Shown here piece after piece: positions 1 to 7,663 of a stretch of 64,000 bases of DNA (within the stretch, counting starts at the first letter, position 1; each line of letters opens with the position of its first letter). Below the pieces are notes generated by a model. That model did no database searches. It was not told the DNA's origin and saw only the letters and a program-made list of their open reading frames with translations. Source of the stretch: Bosea sp. (in: a-proteobacteria) (GTDB lineage: Bacteria > Pseudomonadota > Alphaproteobacteria > Rhizobiales > Beijerinckiaceae); NCBI GenBank assembly GCA_023910605.1, contig JAAVVV010000001.1, positions 1,788,698 to 1,852,697 of the forward strand, in the 5' to 3' direction. The translations under genes were made by a program, and so were the position numbers.

Positions 1-61
1 GCGCTTAAATCAGGCCATCAATGCGGCTCCTTCCACGCCGTGAACCGAAAGCCGCGATTTC

Positions 62-760
62 ATGTCCATCCTCGATTCCGTCCGCAAGATCTTCGTGCCC
101 ATCCACAAGGAGGGTTATCCCTTCATCGCCATCGCGGCGGTGGCGACGGTCGTGCTGGGCAATCTTTGGTCGCCGTTCGGCTGGGTCGGCCTCATCATCA
201 CCATCTGGATCTGCTATTTCTTTCGCGATCCCGTCCGCATCACCCCGCAGCGCGAAGGACTGGTGATCTCTCCCGCCGATGGCCGTGTGAGCATGATCGT
301 GCAGGCCGTGCCGCCGCCGGAGCTGGAACTGCCGTCTGAGCCGATGACGCGCATCTCCGTGTTCATGAACGTCTTCGACTGCCACGTGAACCGCTCGCCG
401 GTGAGCGGCACGGTGAAGAAGATCGCCTACACGCCCGGCCTGTTCCTCAATGCCGAACTGGACAAGGCCTCCGATGACAATGAGCGCAATGCGCTCCACA
501 TCGAGACGGCCACCGGCCCGGTGCTGGTGGTGCAGATCGCAGGGCTCATCGCGCGCCGCATCGTGCCCTTCATCAAGGAGGGCGCCGTTCTGGCTCCGGG
601 CGAGCGCTTCGGCCTGATCCGCTTCGGCAGCCGTGTCGATGTCTACCTGCCGCTCGGCACCAGGCCGCTGGTGTCCGAAGGCCAGACCGCCATCGCCGGC
701 GAAACCGTGCTCGCAGACCTGCGCTCGACCGAGACGCCGCGAATCTTCCGCACGCAGTGA
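62..760 (+). CDS. psd: Phosphatidylserine decarboxylase proenzyme
   Basis: Decarboxylates phosphatidylserine to phosphatidylethanolamine at the inner membrane. The 232-residue product has the size of the short alphaproteobacterial Psd type. Hydrophobic N-terminal segments lie at about residues 20-53, followed by PADGRV (71-76) and CHVNRSP (107-113). The RFGSRVD motif at 187-193 holds the Gly189-Ser190 bond where the proenzyme is expected to cleave itself, Ser190 becoming the pyruvoyl cofactor. The ATG at 62 has only a weak ribosome binding site. pssA, which makes the substrate, follows 198 bp downstream on the same strand; I see no gene in that gap. Confidence 0.95.
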   Translation: MSILDSVRKIFVPIHKEGYPFIAIAAVATVVLGNLWSPFGWVGLIITIWICYFFRDPVRITPQREGLVISPADGRVSMIVQAVPPPELELPSEPMTRISVFMNVFDCHVNRSPVSGTVKKIAYTPGLFLNAELDKASDDNERNALHIETATGPVLVVQIAGLIARRIVPFIKEGAVLAPGERFGLIRFGSRVDVYLPLGTRPLVSEGQTAIAGETVLADLRSTETPRIFRTQ

Positions 761-958
761 CGTCGCGGCGGGGCGCTGGTTCTCACTGGAGCGCCAGCCC
801 CTCGATCGCGGCGATGGTGCGCGAGCCGGTGTCATCTGAATCGGAGGATACGGCGACCCCCACCAGAGGGCCCGGCTCCCGCCGCGCGGTCGCATCGAGG
901 CCGCCTGTTCACCCTTGCGAATATGCACTAGGTTGCGCCCTTCTGCGGAGAGGCCCCT

Positions 959-1819
959 TTGAGCGAACTGTTCCCCCCCTTCCAGCCGGACAAGGACGAG
1001 CCGCGCAAGCGCCGTTTCAAGCCCATCCCGTTCAGGCTGCTTGCCCCCAATCTCATCACGCTGCTGGGCCTTGCGCTGGGCCTAACGGGCATGCGCCTGG
1101 CCATTGAGGGCCGGCTCGAGTTAGGCGTGGTCTGCGTCCTCATCGCGGCGGCGCTCGACGGCGTGGACGGCCGTCTGGCCAGGTTCCTCAAGGGCACCTC
1201 CCGCTTTGGCGCGCAGCTTGATTCGCTCGCCGACTTCGTCAATTTTGGCGTGGTCCCGGCCGTGATCCTCTACCATTTCGTGCTCAAGGACCTGCGCAAC
1301 ATAGGCTGGATCATCTGCATCATCTTCGCGATCGCCATGTGCCTGCGGCTGGCGCGCTTCAACGTGATGATCGACGATCCGAACCGGCCTGACTGGCAGA
1401 AGAACTACTTCACCGGCATGCCGGCGCCGGCCGGAGCGGTCACGGGCATGCTGCCGCTGTATCTGCACTTCCTTGGCGTGCCCGTCGCGCCCTATGGCGC
1501 GGTGCCGGTCGCGATCTATCTTCTGGCCTGCGCGTTCCTCACCATCTCCACCGTGCCGATGTTTGCGGGCAAGACCCTTGGCGCCAAGGTGCCGCGCCAC
1601 TGGGTGGCACCGATCTTCGTGCTGGTCATCCTCGCGGTTGCGCTGGTGGTGGCCTATCCGTTCGAGGCGCTGAGCGTCATTGTCCTGGGCTACTTCGCCA
1701 CGGTGCCGCTGAGCATCCGCAGCTTCCGCGCGCTTGAACGTGCCGACCGCGCCCGGGCCGGGGAGGGCGCCGCTGACCTGCCAGCGACCTCGCCCCAGGT
1801 GTCCGGCCCGCCCGCCTGA
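959..1819 (+). CDS. pssA: CDP-diacylglycerol--serine O-phosphatidyltransferase
   Basis: Makes phosphatidylserine from CDP-diacylglycerol and serine, the step before Psd. The CDP-alcohol phosphatidyltransferase signature D-G-x2-A-R-x8-G-x3-D-x3-D is complete: D70-G71, A74-R75, G84, D88 and D92. Several hydrophobic helices follow, and the last ~35 residues are a Pro/Ala-rich tail. The start is a TTG at 959, chosen because GGAGAGG (947-953) sits 5 bases upstream. The 286-residue length fits the membrane-bound PssA type of Gram-negative bacteria other than enterobacteria. It pairs with psd as a phosphatidylethanolamine module. Confidence 0.94.
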   Translation: MSELFPPFQPDKDEPRKRRFKPIPFRLLAPNLITLLGLALGLTGMRLAIEGRLELGVVCVLIAAALDGVDGRLARFLKGTSRFGAQLDSLADFVNFGVVPAVILYHFVLKDLRNIGWIICIIFAIAMCLRLARFNVMIDDPNRPDWQKNYFTGMPAPAGAVTGMLPLYLHFLGVPVAPYGAVPVAIYLLACAFLTISTVPMFAGKTLGAKVPRHWVAPIFVLVILAVALVVAYPFEALSVIVLGYFATVPLSIRSFRALERADRARAGEGAADLPATSPQVSGPPA

Positions 1820-1886
1820 GGCGTTCGGCTCGCGGGCCTTTGGCCTCGCGCTTCCGCTCGCCTGTCCGTGCCCTCGTAAACCCAGG

Positions 1887-2549
1887 ATGATGCCCGTGTT
1901 CGGCCGCAAGGAACCGCAAACTGAGAGCTGGAGGCCGAAGCTGGTTCTGGCGTCGGCCAGCCCCCGCCGGCTCGCTCTTCTCGAACAGGCGGGCGTGCGG
2001 CCCGACGCGCTGCTGCCGACCGATCGTGACGAGACCCCCGGCCGCAATGAGCGTCCGCGTGATCTCGCCCGCCGCCTCGCCCGGGAGAAAGCCGAGGCGG
2101 CTCACAAGGCCGCCGCCCTGCAGCCCGATCTCGCCGGCGCCTACATCATCGCGGCCGATACGGTGGTGGCGCTCGGTCGCCGCATCCTGCCAAAGCCCGA
2201 GGTGGTGGACGAGGCGGCCCAGTGCCTGCGGATGCTTTCGGGCCGGGCGCACCGGGTCTACACCGGCGTCACGCTCGTCACGCCGGGCGGGGCCTACCGC
2301 GAGCGGCTGGTGGAGACGCGGCTGCGCTTCAAGCGCCTGTCCGGGCAGGACATAGACAGCTATCTCGCCAGCGGCGAGTGGCGCGGCAAGGCCGGCGGCT
2401 ACGCTGCGCAGGGCCTGGCGGGCTCGTTCATCGTCAAGCTGGTGGGCTCGCATTCCGCCGTTGTCGGGCTGCCGCTTTACGAGACGCTCGCCCTGCTGGG
2501 GGGGGAGGGCTACCCCATCCACATGGGCTGGCTGCAGGCGGCAAGCTGA
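1887..2549 (+). CDS. maf: Maf-family nucleotide pyrophosphatase
   Basis: Predicted cytosolic nucleoside triphosphate pyrophosphatase, a housecleaning enzyme acting on dTTP/UTP or modified nucleotides. The product (about 220 residues) has the N-terminal ASASPRR motif, the IIAADTVV strand with its catalytic Asp, and the conserved [14 protein letters not shown] segment. The open frame extends upstream to 1734 inside pssA, but homology begins after the tandem ATG codons at 1887/1890; which of the two is used is not clear. yacG follows 33 bp downstream, a usual pairing in this order of bacteria. Confidence 0.9.
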   Translation: MMPVFGRKEPQTESWRPKLVLASASPRRLALLEQAGVRPDALLPTDRDETPGRNERPRDLARRLAREKAEAAHKAAALQPDLAGAYIIAADTVVALGRRILPKPEVVDEAAQCLRMLSGRAHRVYTGVTLVTPGGAYRERLVETRLRFKRLSGQDIDSYLASGEWRGKAGGYAAQGLAGSFIVKLVGSHSAVVGLPLYETLALLGGEGYPIHMGWLQAAS

Positions 2550-2582
2550 GGCAGCCCCGCCCCCGCACATCAGGAGCGCCCG

Positions 2583-2786
2583 ATGAACGCACCCGAACCC
2601 GCGCCGCCGAAGCGCCGGCCATGCCCGATCTGCAGCCGGCCGGTCGATGCAGCCTTCCGGCCCTTCTGCTCGAAGCGCTGCGCCGACATCGATCTCAACC
2701 GCTGGCTCAAGGGTTCCTACGCCATCCCCGCCACAGAGGATCAGGAAGGCCCCTCCGACCAGGACGCGCCCGAACGGCAACCGTGA
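2583..2786 (+). CDS. yacG: DNA gyrase inhibitor YacG, zinc-binding
   Basis: Small (67 residues) zinc-ribbon protein of the YacG family, which binds GyrB and inhibits gyrase in E. coli. Four zinc-ligand cysteines are visible: C14 and C17 (CPIC) and C29 and C33 (FCSKRC), followed by the family signature DLNRWL. It lies between maf and tRNA-Phe. The ATG at 2583 is preceded by AGGAGCGCCCG, an acceptable ribosome binding site. Confidence 0.9.
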   Translation: MNAPEPAPPKRRPCPICSRPVDAAFRPFCSKRCADIDLNRWLKGSYAIPATEDQEGPSDQDAPERQP

Positions 2787-2885
2787 CAGCCAACGACATC
2801 GAGAGGCGACGAAACGGCTGGACAGGCCAAAAGCGAGCGACTATACCCCGCCCACCACCGCGCTTCAGACCTTCGCAGCGCCGGC

Positions 2886-2961
2886 GCCCGAGTAGCTCAG
2901 TTGGTAGAGCAAGCGATTGAAAATCGCTGTGTCACTGGTTCGATTCCGGTCTCGGGCACCA
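2886..2961 (+). tRNA. tRNA-Phe (anticodon GAA)
   Basis: A 76 nt cloverleaf including encoded CCA. The 7 bp acceptor stem pairs GCCCGAG with CTCGGGC. The D arm, an anticodon stem AGCGA/TCGCT with loop TTGAAAA (GAA anticodon), and the GGTTCGATTCC T arm are all present. It directly follows yacG. Confidence 0.97.
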
Positions 2962-2987
2962 CAATCCCCTTCACACACAGCCGTTCA

Positions 2988-3719
2988 TCAGCCATGCCTG
3001 AGCGTGAAGGTCAGCGCCAGCAGGGCGAGGCTGGCGCCTGTGAAGATGGCGTCGCGGGTGCGTAGCCTTGGGGCGCCCACGATGGTTCGCGGCCCGGCGG
3101 TGAGGCCGCGCGCCTCCATGGCGATGGCGGCGCGGGTGGCGCGGCGGATCGCATAGGCGAGCAGCGGCAGGATAAGGCTGACGGTCTCGATCGGCCCGGC
3201 GAATCGCGAGGGCGGCTTGCCGCGCTTCATGGCGCGCGCCAGGCGCGCCTGCTGCGCCTCGGCGGCGAGGTCCGGCACGAGGTTCAGCGCCGAGAACAGC
3301 GCGTAGCCGATGCGCGGCGAGAGCTTCCAGTCCCGCATCAGCGCCTTCACCAGATGGCCCGGATCGGTGGACAGGGTGAACAGCGCCGAGACCATGCCGC
3401 AGGCGATGGCGCGCAGGAACAGCACGAAGCCCGCCGAGAATCCCTCTGACGTGAACAGCGCCTCCCGCGCCATGCTGCGCGCAAACTCGCTTTCCTGGCG
3501 GAACACCACGCTGGTGGTGAGAAAGCCGAAGCCGAACAGCGCGAAGGGCGCCATCAGCGCCAGCACGAGCAGCGGCGAGGTGCGGTTGAAGATGATCAGC
3601 GCCGCGCAGGCCAGCGCGATGGTGGCCAGTTGGAAATGCGCGTCGAACACCACGATCGCCGCGATCAGCCAGATCATGCAGACGATGAGCTTGGGCAGCG
3701 GATGAAGGGTGCGCAGCAT
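2988..3719 (-). CDS. ykoC: ECF transporter T component (YkoC/EcfT-like permease)
   Basis: Transmembrane scaffold of an energy-coupling-factor importer (243 residues). Several hydrophobic helices lie in the first ~110 residues. Two Arg-Gly coupling motifs follow: ARAMKRG and, further on, AMEARG; in EcfT proteins such motifs contact the ATPase subunits. The ATG (complement of 3717-3719) overlaps the stop of the upstream ATPase gene by one base. It is the last gene of a four-gene operon headed by a TPP riboswitch, so the substrate is probably thiamine or its pyrimidine moiety HMP. Confidence 0.85.
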   Translation of the reverse strand: MLRTLHPLPKLIVCMIWLIAAIVVFDAHFQLATIALACAALIIFNRTSPLLVLALMAPFALFGFGFLTTSVVFRQESEFARSMAREALFTSEGFSAGFVLFLRAIACGMVSALFTLSTDPGHLVKALMRDWKLSPRIGYALFSALNLVPDLAAEAQQARLARAMKRGKPPSRFAGPIETVSLILPLLAYAIRRATRAAIAMEARGLTAGPRTIVGAPRLRTRDAIFTGASLALLALTFTLRHG

Positions 3720-5410
3720 CAGCCGCTTCCCTCCAGCCAGGTCAGGAGCGGCGCAATGGCCGGCGGCGCGAGCCCGGCGCGCGCCAGCAGGTCCGTGTCG
3801 CCGAGGATGTCGCCCGGCGCGCCTGCCGCGAGGATGCCGCCTGAGCCCAGGACGATGCAGCGTGTGCAAAGCGCCAGCGCGAGGTCCATGTCGTGGGTGA
3901 TGAGGGCGATGGCGCGGCCTTCGCCCGCAAGGCGCACGATCTCGTCCGACAGCGTCGCGGCGCCGCATGCATCCAGCCCCGCCATCGGCTCGTCGAGCAC
4001 CAGCAGCGGCCAGCGCGGGCCGGCCGTGAGAGCCGCCAGCGCAAGCCTGCGCTTCTGCCCTTGCGAGAGTTCGAACGGGTGGCGCGGGCCAAGACCTGCC
4101 AATCCCCATTGCGCCAGAATCGGCGCGGCGCGGGCAAGCCGGGCCTCCAGCGGCAGGGAGCGATCAAGCGCCAGCGCAATCTCCTCGGCGGCGGAGCCGG
4201 CGATGAGCTGGTTCTCCGGGTTCTGGAAGGCCACGCCCCCGGCCTCGCCCTCGCGCCGCCCACCCTTGAGGCGCAGCAGCCCGGCAAGGCTCAGCCCCAG
4301 CGTGGATTTGCCCGCGCCATTGGCCCCGATGAGCCCGACGATCTCGCCCGCGCGAATCTCCATCGAGATGCCCCTCAGCACCGCAGGCCCGAGAAAGGGC
4401 GCGCAATCGGCGCTCTCGAGCCGCGCCACCACGGGCGCCGCCGGCGCCGCAGCGGCAAGGCGAGGGGAGGGGCCGGTTTGGGCCGCGCGCGCCATCACCG
4501 CTCGGGCGGCGGCGCGCCGGGCCGGCGGCAAGGCGTCGAGTTGCGCAATCAGCGCCAGCATCGTGGTCGGCGCGTCCGGCGCGGACAGCCCTTCTGCCGC
4601 CAGCGCCGAATCGAGCCGGCTGGCGAGCGGCCGCCAGATGCCGGCGGCGTCGAGGTCGGCGCCATGGTGCCGGAACAGCCAACCCGGCTCGCCCTGCGCC
4701 AGAATGGCGCCGTCCGCGCCAAGCACCGCCGCCCGGTCCACGACATCGATCAGCCCATCGAGCCTGTGGTCGACGATGAGCATGCTGCGGCCGGCGGCCA
4801 CCTCGGTGAGGATGGCGTGCAGGCGCGCCGCAGCGAGCGGAGCCAGGTGCGAGGTCGGCTCGTCCACGACGATGACGGGCGCGCCCTGCGCCAGCGTCGC
4901 CGCCAGCGCCACGAGTTGCCGCTCGCCGCCCGAGAGGGTGGTGGTGCGGCGCTCGCGCCAGACTTCGGGCAGGCCGAGCAGGGCCATGGCGCCCGCGACC
5001 CGTTCGCGGATCAGGCTCTCGGCGAGGCCCCGGTTCTCCAGCGCGAACCCGATCTCGTCCTCGACGCGCATGCCGCACAGCGTCTGGTCGGCATCCTGGA
5101 AGTAGCGCGCCACCGATGCGGACCATTGCGCCGGCGTGCGGCTTTCCACCGGCTCGCCGCCGATGGCGATCGCGCCGGTCACGGTGGCGGGCATGCTTTG
5201 CGGAATCAGGCCCGTGAGAGTGTCCAGCAGCGTTGATTTGCCCGAACCGGACGGCCCCAGCAGCAGCAGCCGCTCGCCGGGCCTGAGCGCAAGGTCGACG
5301 GGCCCGAGCGCATCGCGTGGGGCATAGGGGTAGCGCACGCTGACGCCGTGCCATGATGCGGCGTCCCGCAGCATGGCATCGGCGCCGGCCGCGGCCCCCG
5401 CATCAGGCAT
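3719..5410 (-). CDS. ykoD: ECF transporter fused double ATPase (YkoD-like)
   Basis: A 563-residue protein with two complete ABC ATPase halves. Half one has Walker A GPSGSGKST (residues 52-60), signature LSGGERQ and Walker B VIVVDEPT. Half two has Walker A GANGAGKST, signature LSQGQKRR and Walker B LLVLDEPM. This fused A-A' arrangement matches B. subtilis YkoD, which powers the hydroxymethylpyrimidine/thiamine importer. The start at 5410 was chosen because it overlaps the ykoE stop by 8 bases, consistent with coupled translation; a start at 5443 would lie deeper in ykoE. The gene ends against ykoC. Confidence 0.9.
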   Translation of the reverse strand: MPDAGAAAGADAMLRDAASWHGVSVRYPYAPRDALGPVDLALRPGERLLLLGPSGSGKSTLLDTLTGLIPQSMPATVTGAIAIGGEPVESRTPAQWSASVARYFQDADQTLCGMRVEDEIGFALENRGLAESLIRERVAGAMALLGLPEVWRERRTTTLSGGERQLVALAATLAQGAPVIVVDEPTSHLAPLAAARLHAILTEVAAGRSMLIVDHRLDGLIDVVDRAAVLGADGAILAQGEPGWLFRHHGADLDAAGIWRPLASRLDSALAAEGLSAPDAPTTMLALIAQLDALPPARRAAARAVMARAAQTGPSPRLAAAAPAAPVVARLESADCAPFLGPAVLRGISMEIRAGEIVGLIGANGAGKSTLGLSLAGLLRLKGGRREGEAGGVAFQNPENQLIAGSAAEEIALALDRSLPLEARLARAAPILAQWGLAGLGPRHPFELSQGQKRRLALAALTAGPRWPLLVLDEPMAGLDACGAATLSDEIVRLAGEGRAIALITHDMDLALALCTRCIVLGSGGILAAGAPGDILGDTDLLARAGLAPPAIAPLLTWLEGSG

Positions 5411-5990
5411 GGACGGCGGAACGGCGCGCCCGGTCGATGCCAAGGCCGGAGAGCACGCCCGTCTTGTAGAGCGCCTCGACCACCAGATGGCCCAGCACGC
5501 CTGCCAGCAGCGCGCCGCTGAGGCAGCGCAGCGTGAACATGGTCACCAGCAGGCCGGGAGCCAACGCGCCGTAATTGAAGCGGAACCAGGTGTAGATGAA
5601 CGAGAACACCGCGGCCCCGACGCCCGCCGCCACGAGCACGGGCAGCGAATATCTCTTCCAGCGCGTGGCCGCAAACACGGCTTCCGCGCCCGCGCCCTGC
5701 ACGAAGCCGGTGAGCAGGAGGATAAGGCCGGCCGGGCTGCCGAGCAGGATCTGGATGCCAGCCGCCAGCATCTCCGACGCCAGCGCCGCGCCGGGCTTGC
5801 GGATGATCGCGGCCGCGATGATCGAGACGATGAACCAGAAGCCCATCACCACATCCATGGTGATCGGCCCGAAGAGGGGCTGGAGCAGCAGCCAGACCTG
5901 CACCCAACCCAGATACAGCACGCCGAAAACGGCGCCGAGAACGGCCACGATCAGGATTTCACGCTGGGTCCACGCATGGGAGCTTGTCAT
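5403..5990 (-). CDS. ykoE: ECF transporter S component, YkoE family (thiamine/HMP)
   Basis: A 195-residue integral membrane protein with about five or six hydrophobic segments, about the length of B. subtilis YkoE, the substrate-specificity subunit. Notable segments are GWVQVWLLLQPLFGP near residue 28 and EALYKTGVLSG near the C-terminus. Together with YkoD and YkoC it would form a complete ECF complex in the inner membrane. About 80 bp separate it from ykoF. The assignment to YkoE rather than ThiT or another S component rests on the operon content (YkoF, fused ATPase) and the TPP riboswitch. Confidence 0.85.
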   Translation of the reverse strand: MTSSHAWTQREILIVAVLGAVFGVLYLGWVQVWLLLQPLFGPITMDVVMGFWFIVSIIAAAIIRKPGAALASEMLAAGIQILLGSPAGLILLLTGFVQGAGAEAVFAATRWKRYSLPVLVAAGVGAAVFSFIYTWFRFNYGALAPGLLVTMFTLRCLSGALLAGVLGHLVVEALYKTGVLSGLGIDRARRSAVHA

Positions 5991-6070
5991 GAGGCGACGC
6001 CTTCTGGTCCGGGGGATCTGGATGGGGAGAGGGGGCGTGAGCGCGCACGGCCCCTGCGGAAACGGAGCCG

Positions 6071-6679
6071 TCAGGGCTTGGACGGGCTGTTGGCCGAGAT
6101 CGTCATGTCGAGCGCGACATGGCCTTCGGGCGCGCCGAAACGCAGGAAGGCCTCGCTCAGCGTGGCGAAGACCGGGCCGGCATCGCCGCGCAGCTTGGTG
6201 CAGAAGTTCTTGGACTTCCCGAACACGCCCGACGCCTTGAGAAAGTCGATGCAGCCGTAGATCTCGTCCATATGGTGCCCGTCGCCGAGCGGATAGAGCG
6301 AGAACTGGGCGGCCACGATCTGGCCGGTGAGCGGCGCGGCGAGCACGGCCGCCTTCGCATGAGCGATGCGTGCTTCTAGCGGCTCGCCGTGACGGCTGTC
6401 ATTGATGGGCGTGCAGATCGGATCATCAGGCTCGCCAGGGCAGCCGCGCGAAACCGCCGCCGAGAGCACGCAGTGCACGCCCGACTTCGAGGCCGAGACG
6501 AACAGGTCGCGCATGGCGGGGAACAACTGCCCGGGCGGCCCCACGATCAGCGTCGAGACGTCATCGGTCTCGATGCGGAAATGCGGCCGGTAAGGGTCGA
6601 GCGCCTTGATGGCGCCGAGGATGACCGACACGAAATCGTCGGTCATGGGATAAAGGGAAATCTGTGCGCCTGAAAACAT
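6071..6679 (-). CDS. ykoF: YkoF-like thiamine/HMP-binding protein
   Basis: A 202-residue soluble protein with two tandem domains that each open with the same motif: AQISLYPM near residue 5 and AQFSLYPL near residue 125. This two-fold repeat is the hallmark of YkoF, whose B. subtilis member binds thiamine. The start codon (complement of 6677-6679) is 3-4 bases from the end of the TPP riboswitch, so GAGGCGG, its likely ribosome binding site, is part of the riboswitch 3' strand. First gene of the ykoFEDC operon. No signal peptide is seen, so it is probably cytosolic. Confidence 0.87.
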   Translation of the reverse strand: MFSGAQISLYPMTDDFVSVILGAIKALDPYRPHFRIETDDVSTLIVGPPGQLFPAMRDLFVSASKSGVHCVLSAAVSRGCPGEPDDPICTPINDSRHGEPLEARIAHAKAAVLAAPLTGQIVAAQFSLYPLGDGHHMDEIYGCIDFLKASGVFGKSKNFCTKLRGDAGPVFATLSEAFLRFGAPEGHVALDMTISANSPSKP

Positions 6680-6682
6680 GGT

Positions 6683-6778
6683 CCGCCTCGCTCCGCTGGA
6701 ATTACCCAGATCAGCTTGAGGGTCCGGAGGCTTCGCGCCCCGCATCTCAGCCCCGGCAACACGGAGCACCCCTGTGGA
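6683..6778 (-). promoter_or_regulatory. TPP riboswitch (THI element)
   Basis: Read on the minus strand, the element contains the core THI blocks in order: GGGGTGC, GGGGCTGAGAT, GACCCTC, CTGATCTGGGTAAT and CCAGCGGAGCGA. It ends next to the ykoF ATG and includes the likely ribosome binding site. No terminator separates it from the gene, so control is probably at translation initiation: TPP binding would hide the site and shut off the importer. Confidence 0.95.
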
Positions 6779-6985
6779 AGTGACAAACGCTATAGCCCCA
6801 ACCCGCCCGGCCTGCAAGGACGAGGCCCCGCCTTTCTGTGGACGGCGACGCTGCGGCATTGCGGCGCTGCGGGTTGCGTCGCCGGTCCGCATCCCTACCT
6901 CATCGGGGCGCCCGGATGGCAGCGGAGCCATGATCGCACGTCCGGCAAGGCTCATCCTGTGAATGCTTTCGCCATTGTCTTTGCC

Positions 6986-7558
6986 ATGAACCGCCGCCGC
7001 TGCGTTCGCGCCCTGGGGCTCGCTGCCGTCATGGCGCCGGCGGCGCTGGCCGGCCGCGCCTCAGCCACCGAGGCCGATGGCTGGGCTGCGCTGCAGGCGG
7101 GCGGCATCGCGCTGTTTCGCCATGCCAATGCGCCGGGCACGGGCGATCCGCCCGGCATGCAGCTCGGCGCCTGCCACACGCAGCGCAACCTCGACGCGGT
7201 CGGACGCGCTGAGGCGCAACGGATCGGGCAAGCCTTCCGCGCGCGGGCCATCGCGATCGGCGATGTCTGGGCCTCGCAGTGGTGCCGCGCCAGCGAGACG
7301 GCCGAACTCGGGTTTTCCGGGCGTTGGCGCGCGGAGACGGCGTTCAACTCCTTCTTCGGCGATCGGGCTGTCGGCCCGGCCCAGACAGCCGAGGCCCGCC
7401 GCAAGCTGCTGGCCTGGGCAGGGCAGGGCGCGCTGGTCGTCGTGACCCATCAGGTCAACATCACCGCGCTGACGGGCATCGTGCCCGCTTCCGGCGAGGC
7501 CGTGGTCCTCACGCGCGAGGGCGGTGAGCTTCGCGTCGTGGGCCGCCTGCGCCCCTGA
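6986..7558 (+). CDS. Secreted histidine phosphatase family protein
   Basis: A 190-residue protein with an N-terminal signal peptide: MNRRRC then a hydrophobic stretch ending near ASA (residue 27). The early arginines could suit Sec or Tat export. The phosphoglycerate-mutase-like core shows a catalytic Arg-His in LFRHANAP (R45, H46; the usual RHG is RHA here) and a second His in VVTHQVN near residue 155. Substrate unknown; the fold covers phosphatases of many small molecules and proteins. The ATG at 6986 is chosen over upstream in-frame codons because the signal peptide starts there. It stands divergently from the ykoF operon. Confidence 0.8.
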   Translation: MNRRRCVRALGLAAVMAPAALAGRASATEADGWAALQAGGIALFRHANAPGTGDPPGMQLGACHTQRNLDAVGRAEAQRIGQAFRARAIAIGDVWASQWCRASETAELGFSGRWRAETAFNSFFGDRAVGPAQTAEARRKLLAWAGQGALVVVTHQVNITALTGIVPASGEAVVLTREGGELRVVGRLRP

Positions 7559-7663
7559 CGCCTGCCGCTCAGGCGAACCCGGTCCTGTTTCCGTCACATC
7601 GATGTGGGCCTGTCATGATGAAAGTCATGGCGACGCGCTTTTGCGGCGCTTAACGGGGTTGGC

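Noticed and set aside
5..928. A 307-codon open frame on the minus strand over psd
   Set aside because: Antisense to a clear psd gene, rich in Arg/His/Gly, no motif; an effect of high GC.
3630..5105. Plus-strand open frame opposite the ykoD ATPase
   Set aside because: Ser/Ala/Arg-rich, no homology; shadow of the fused ATPase gene.
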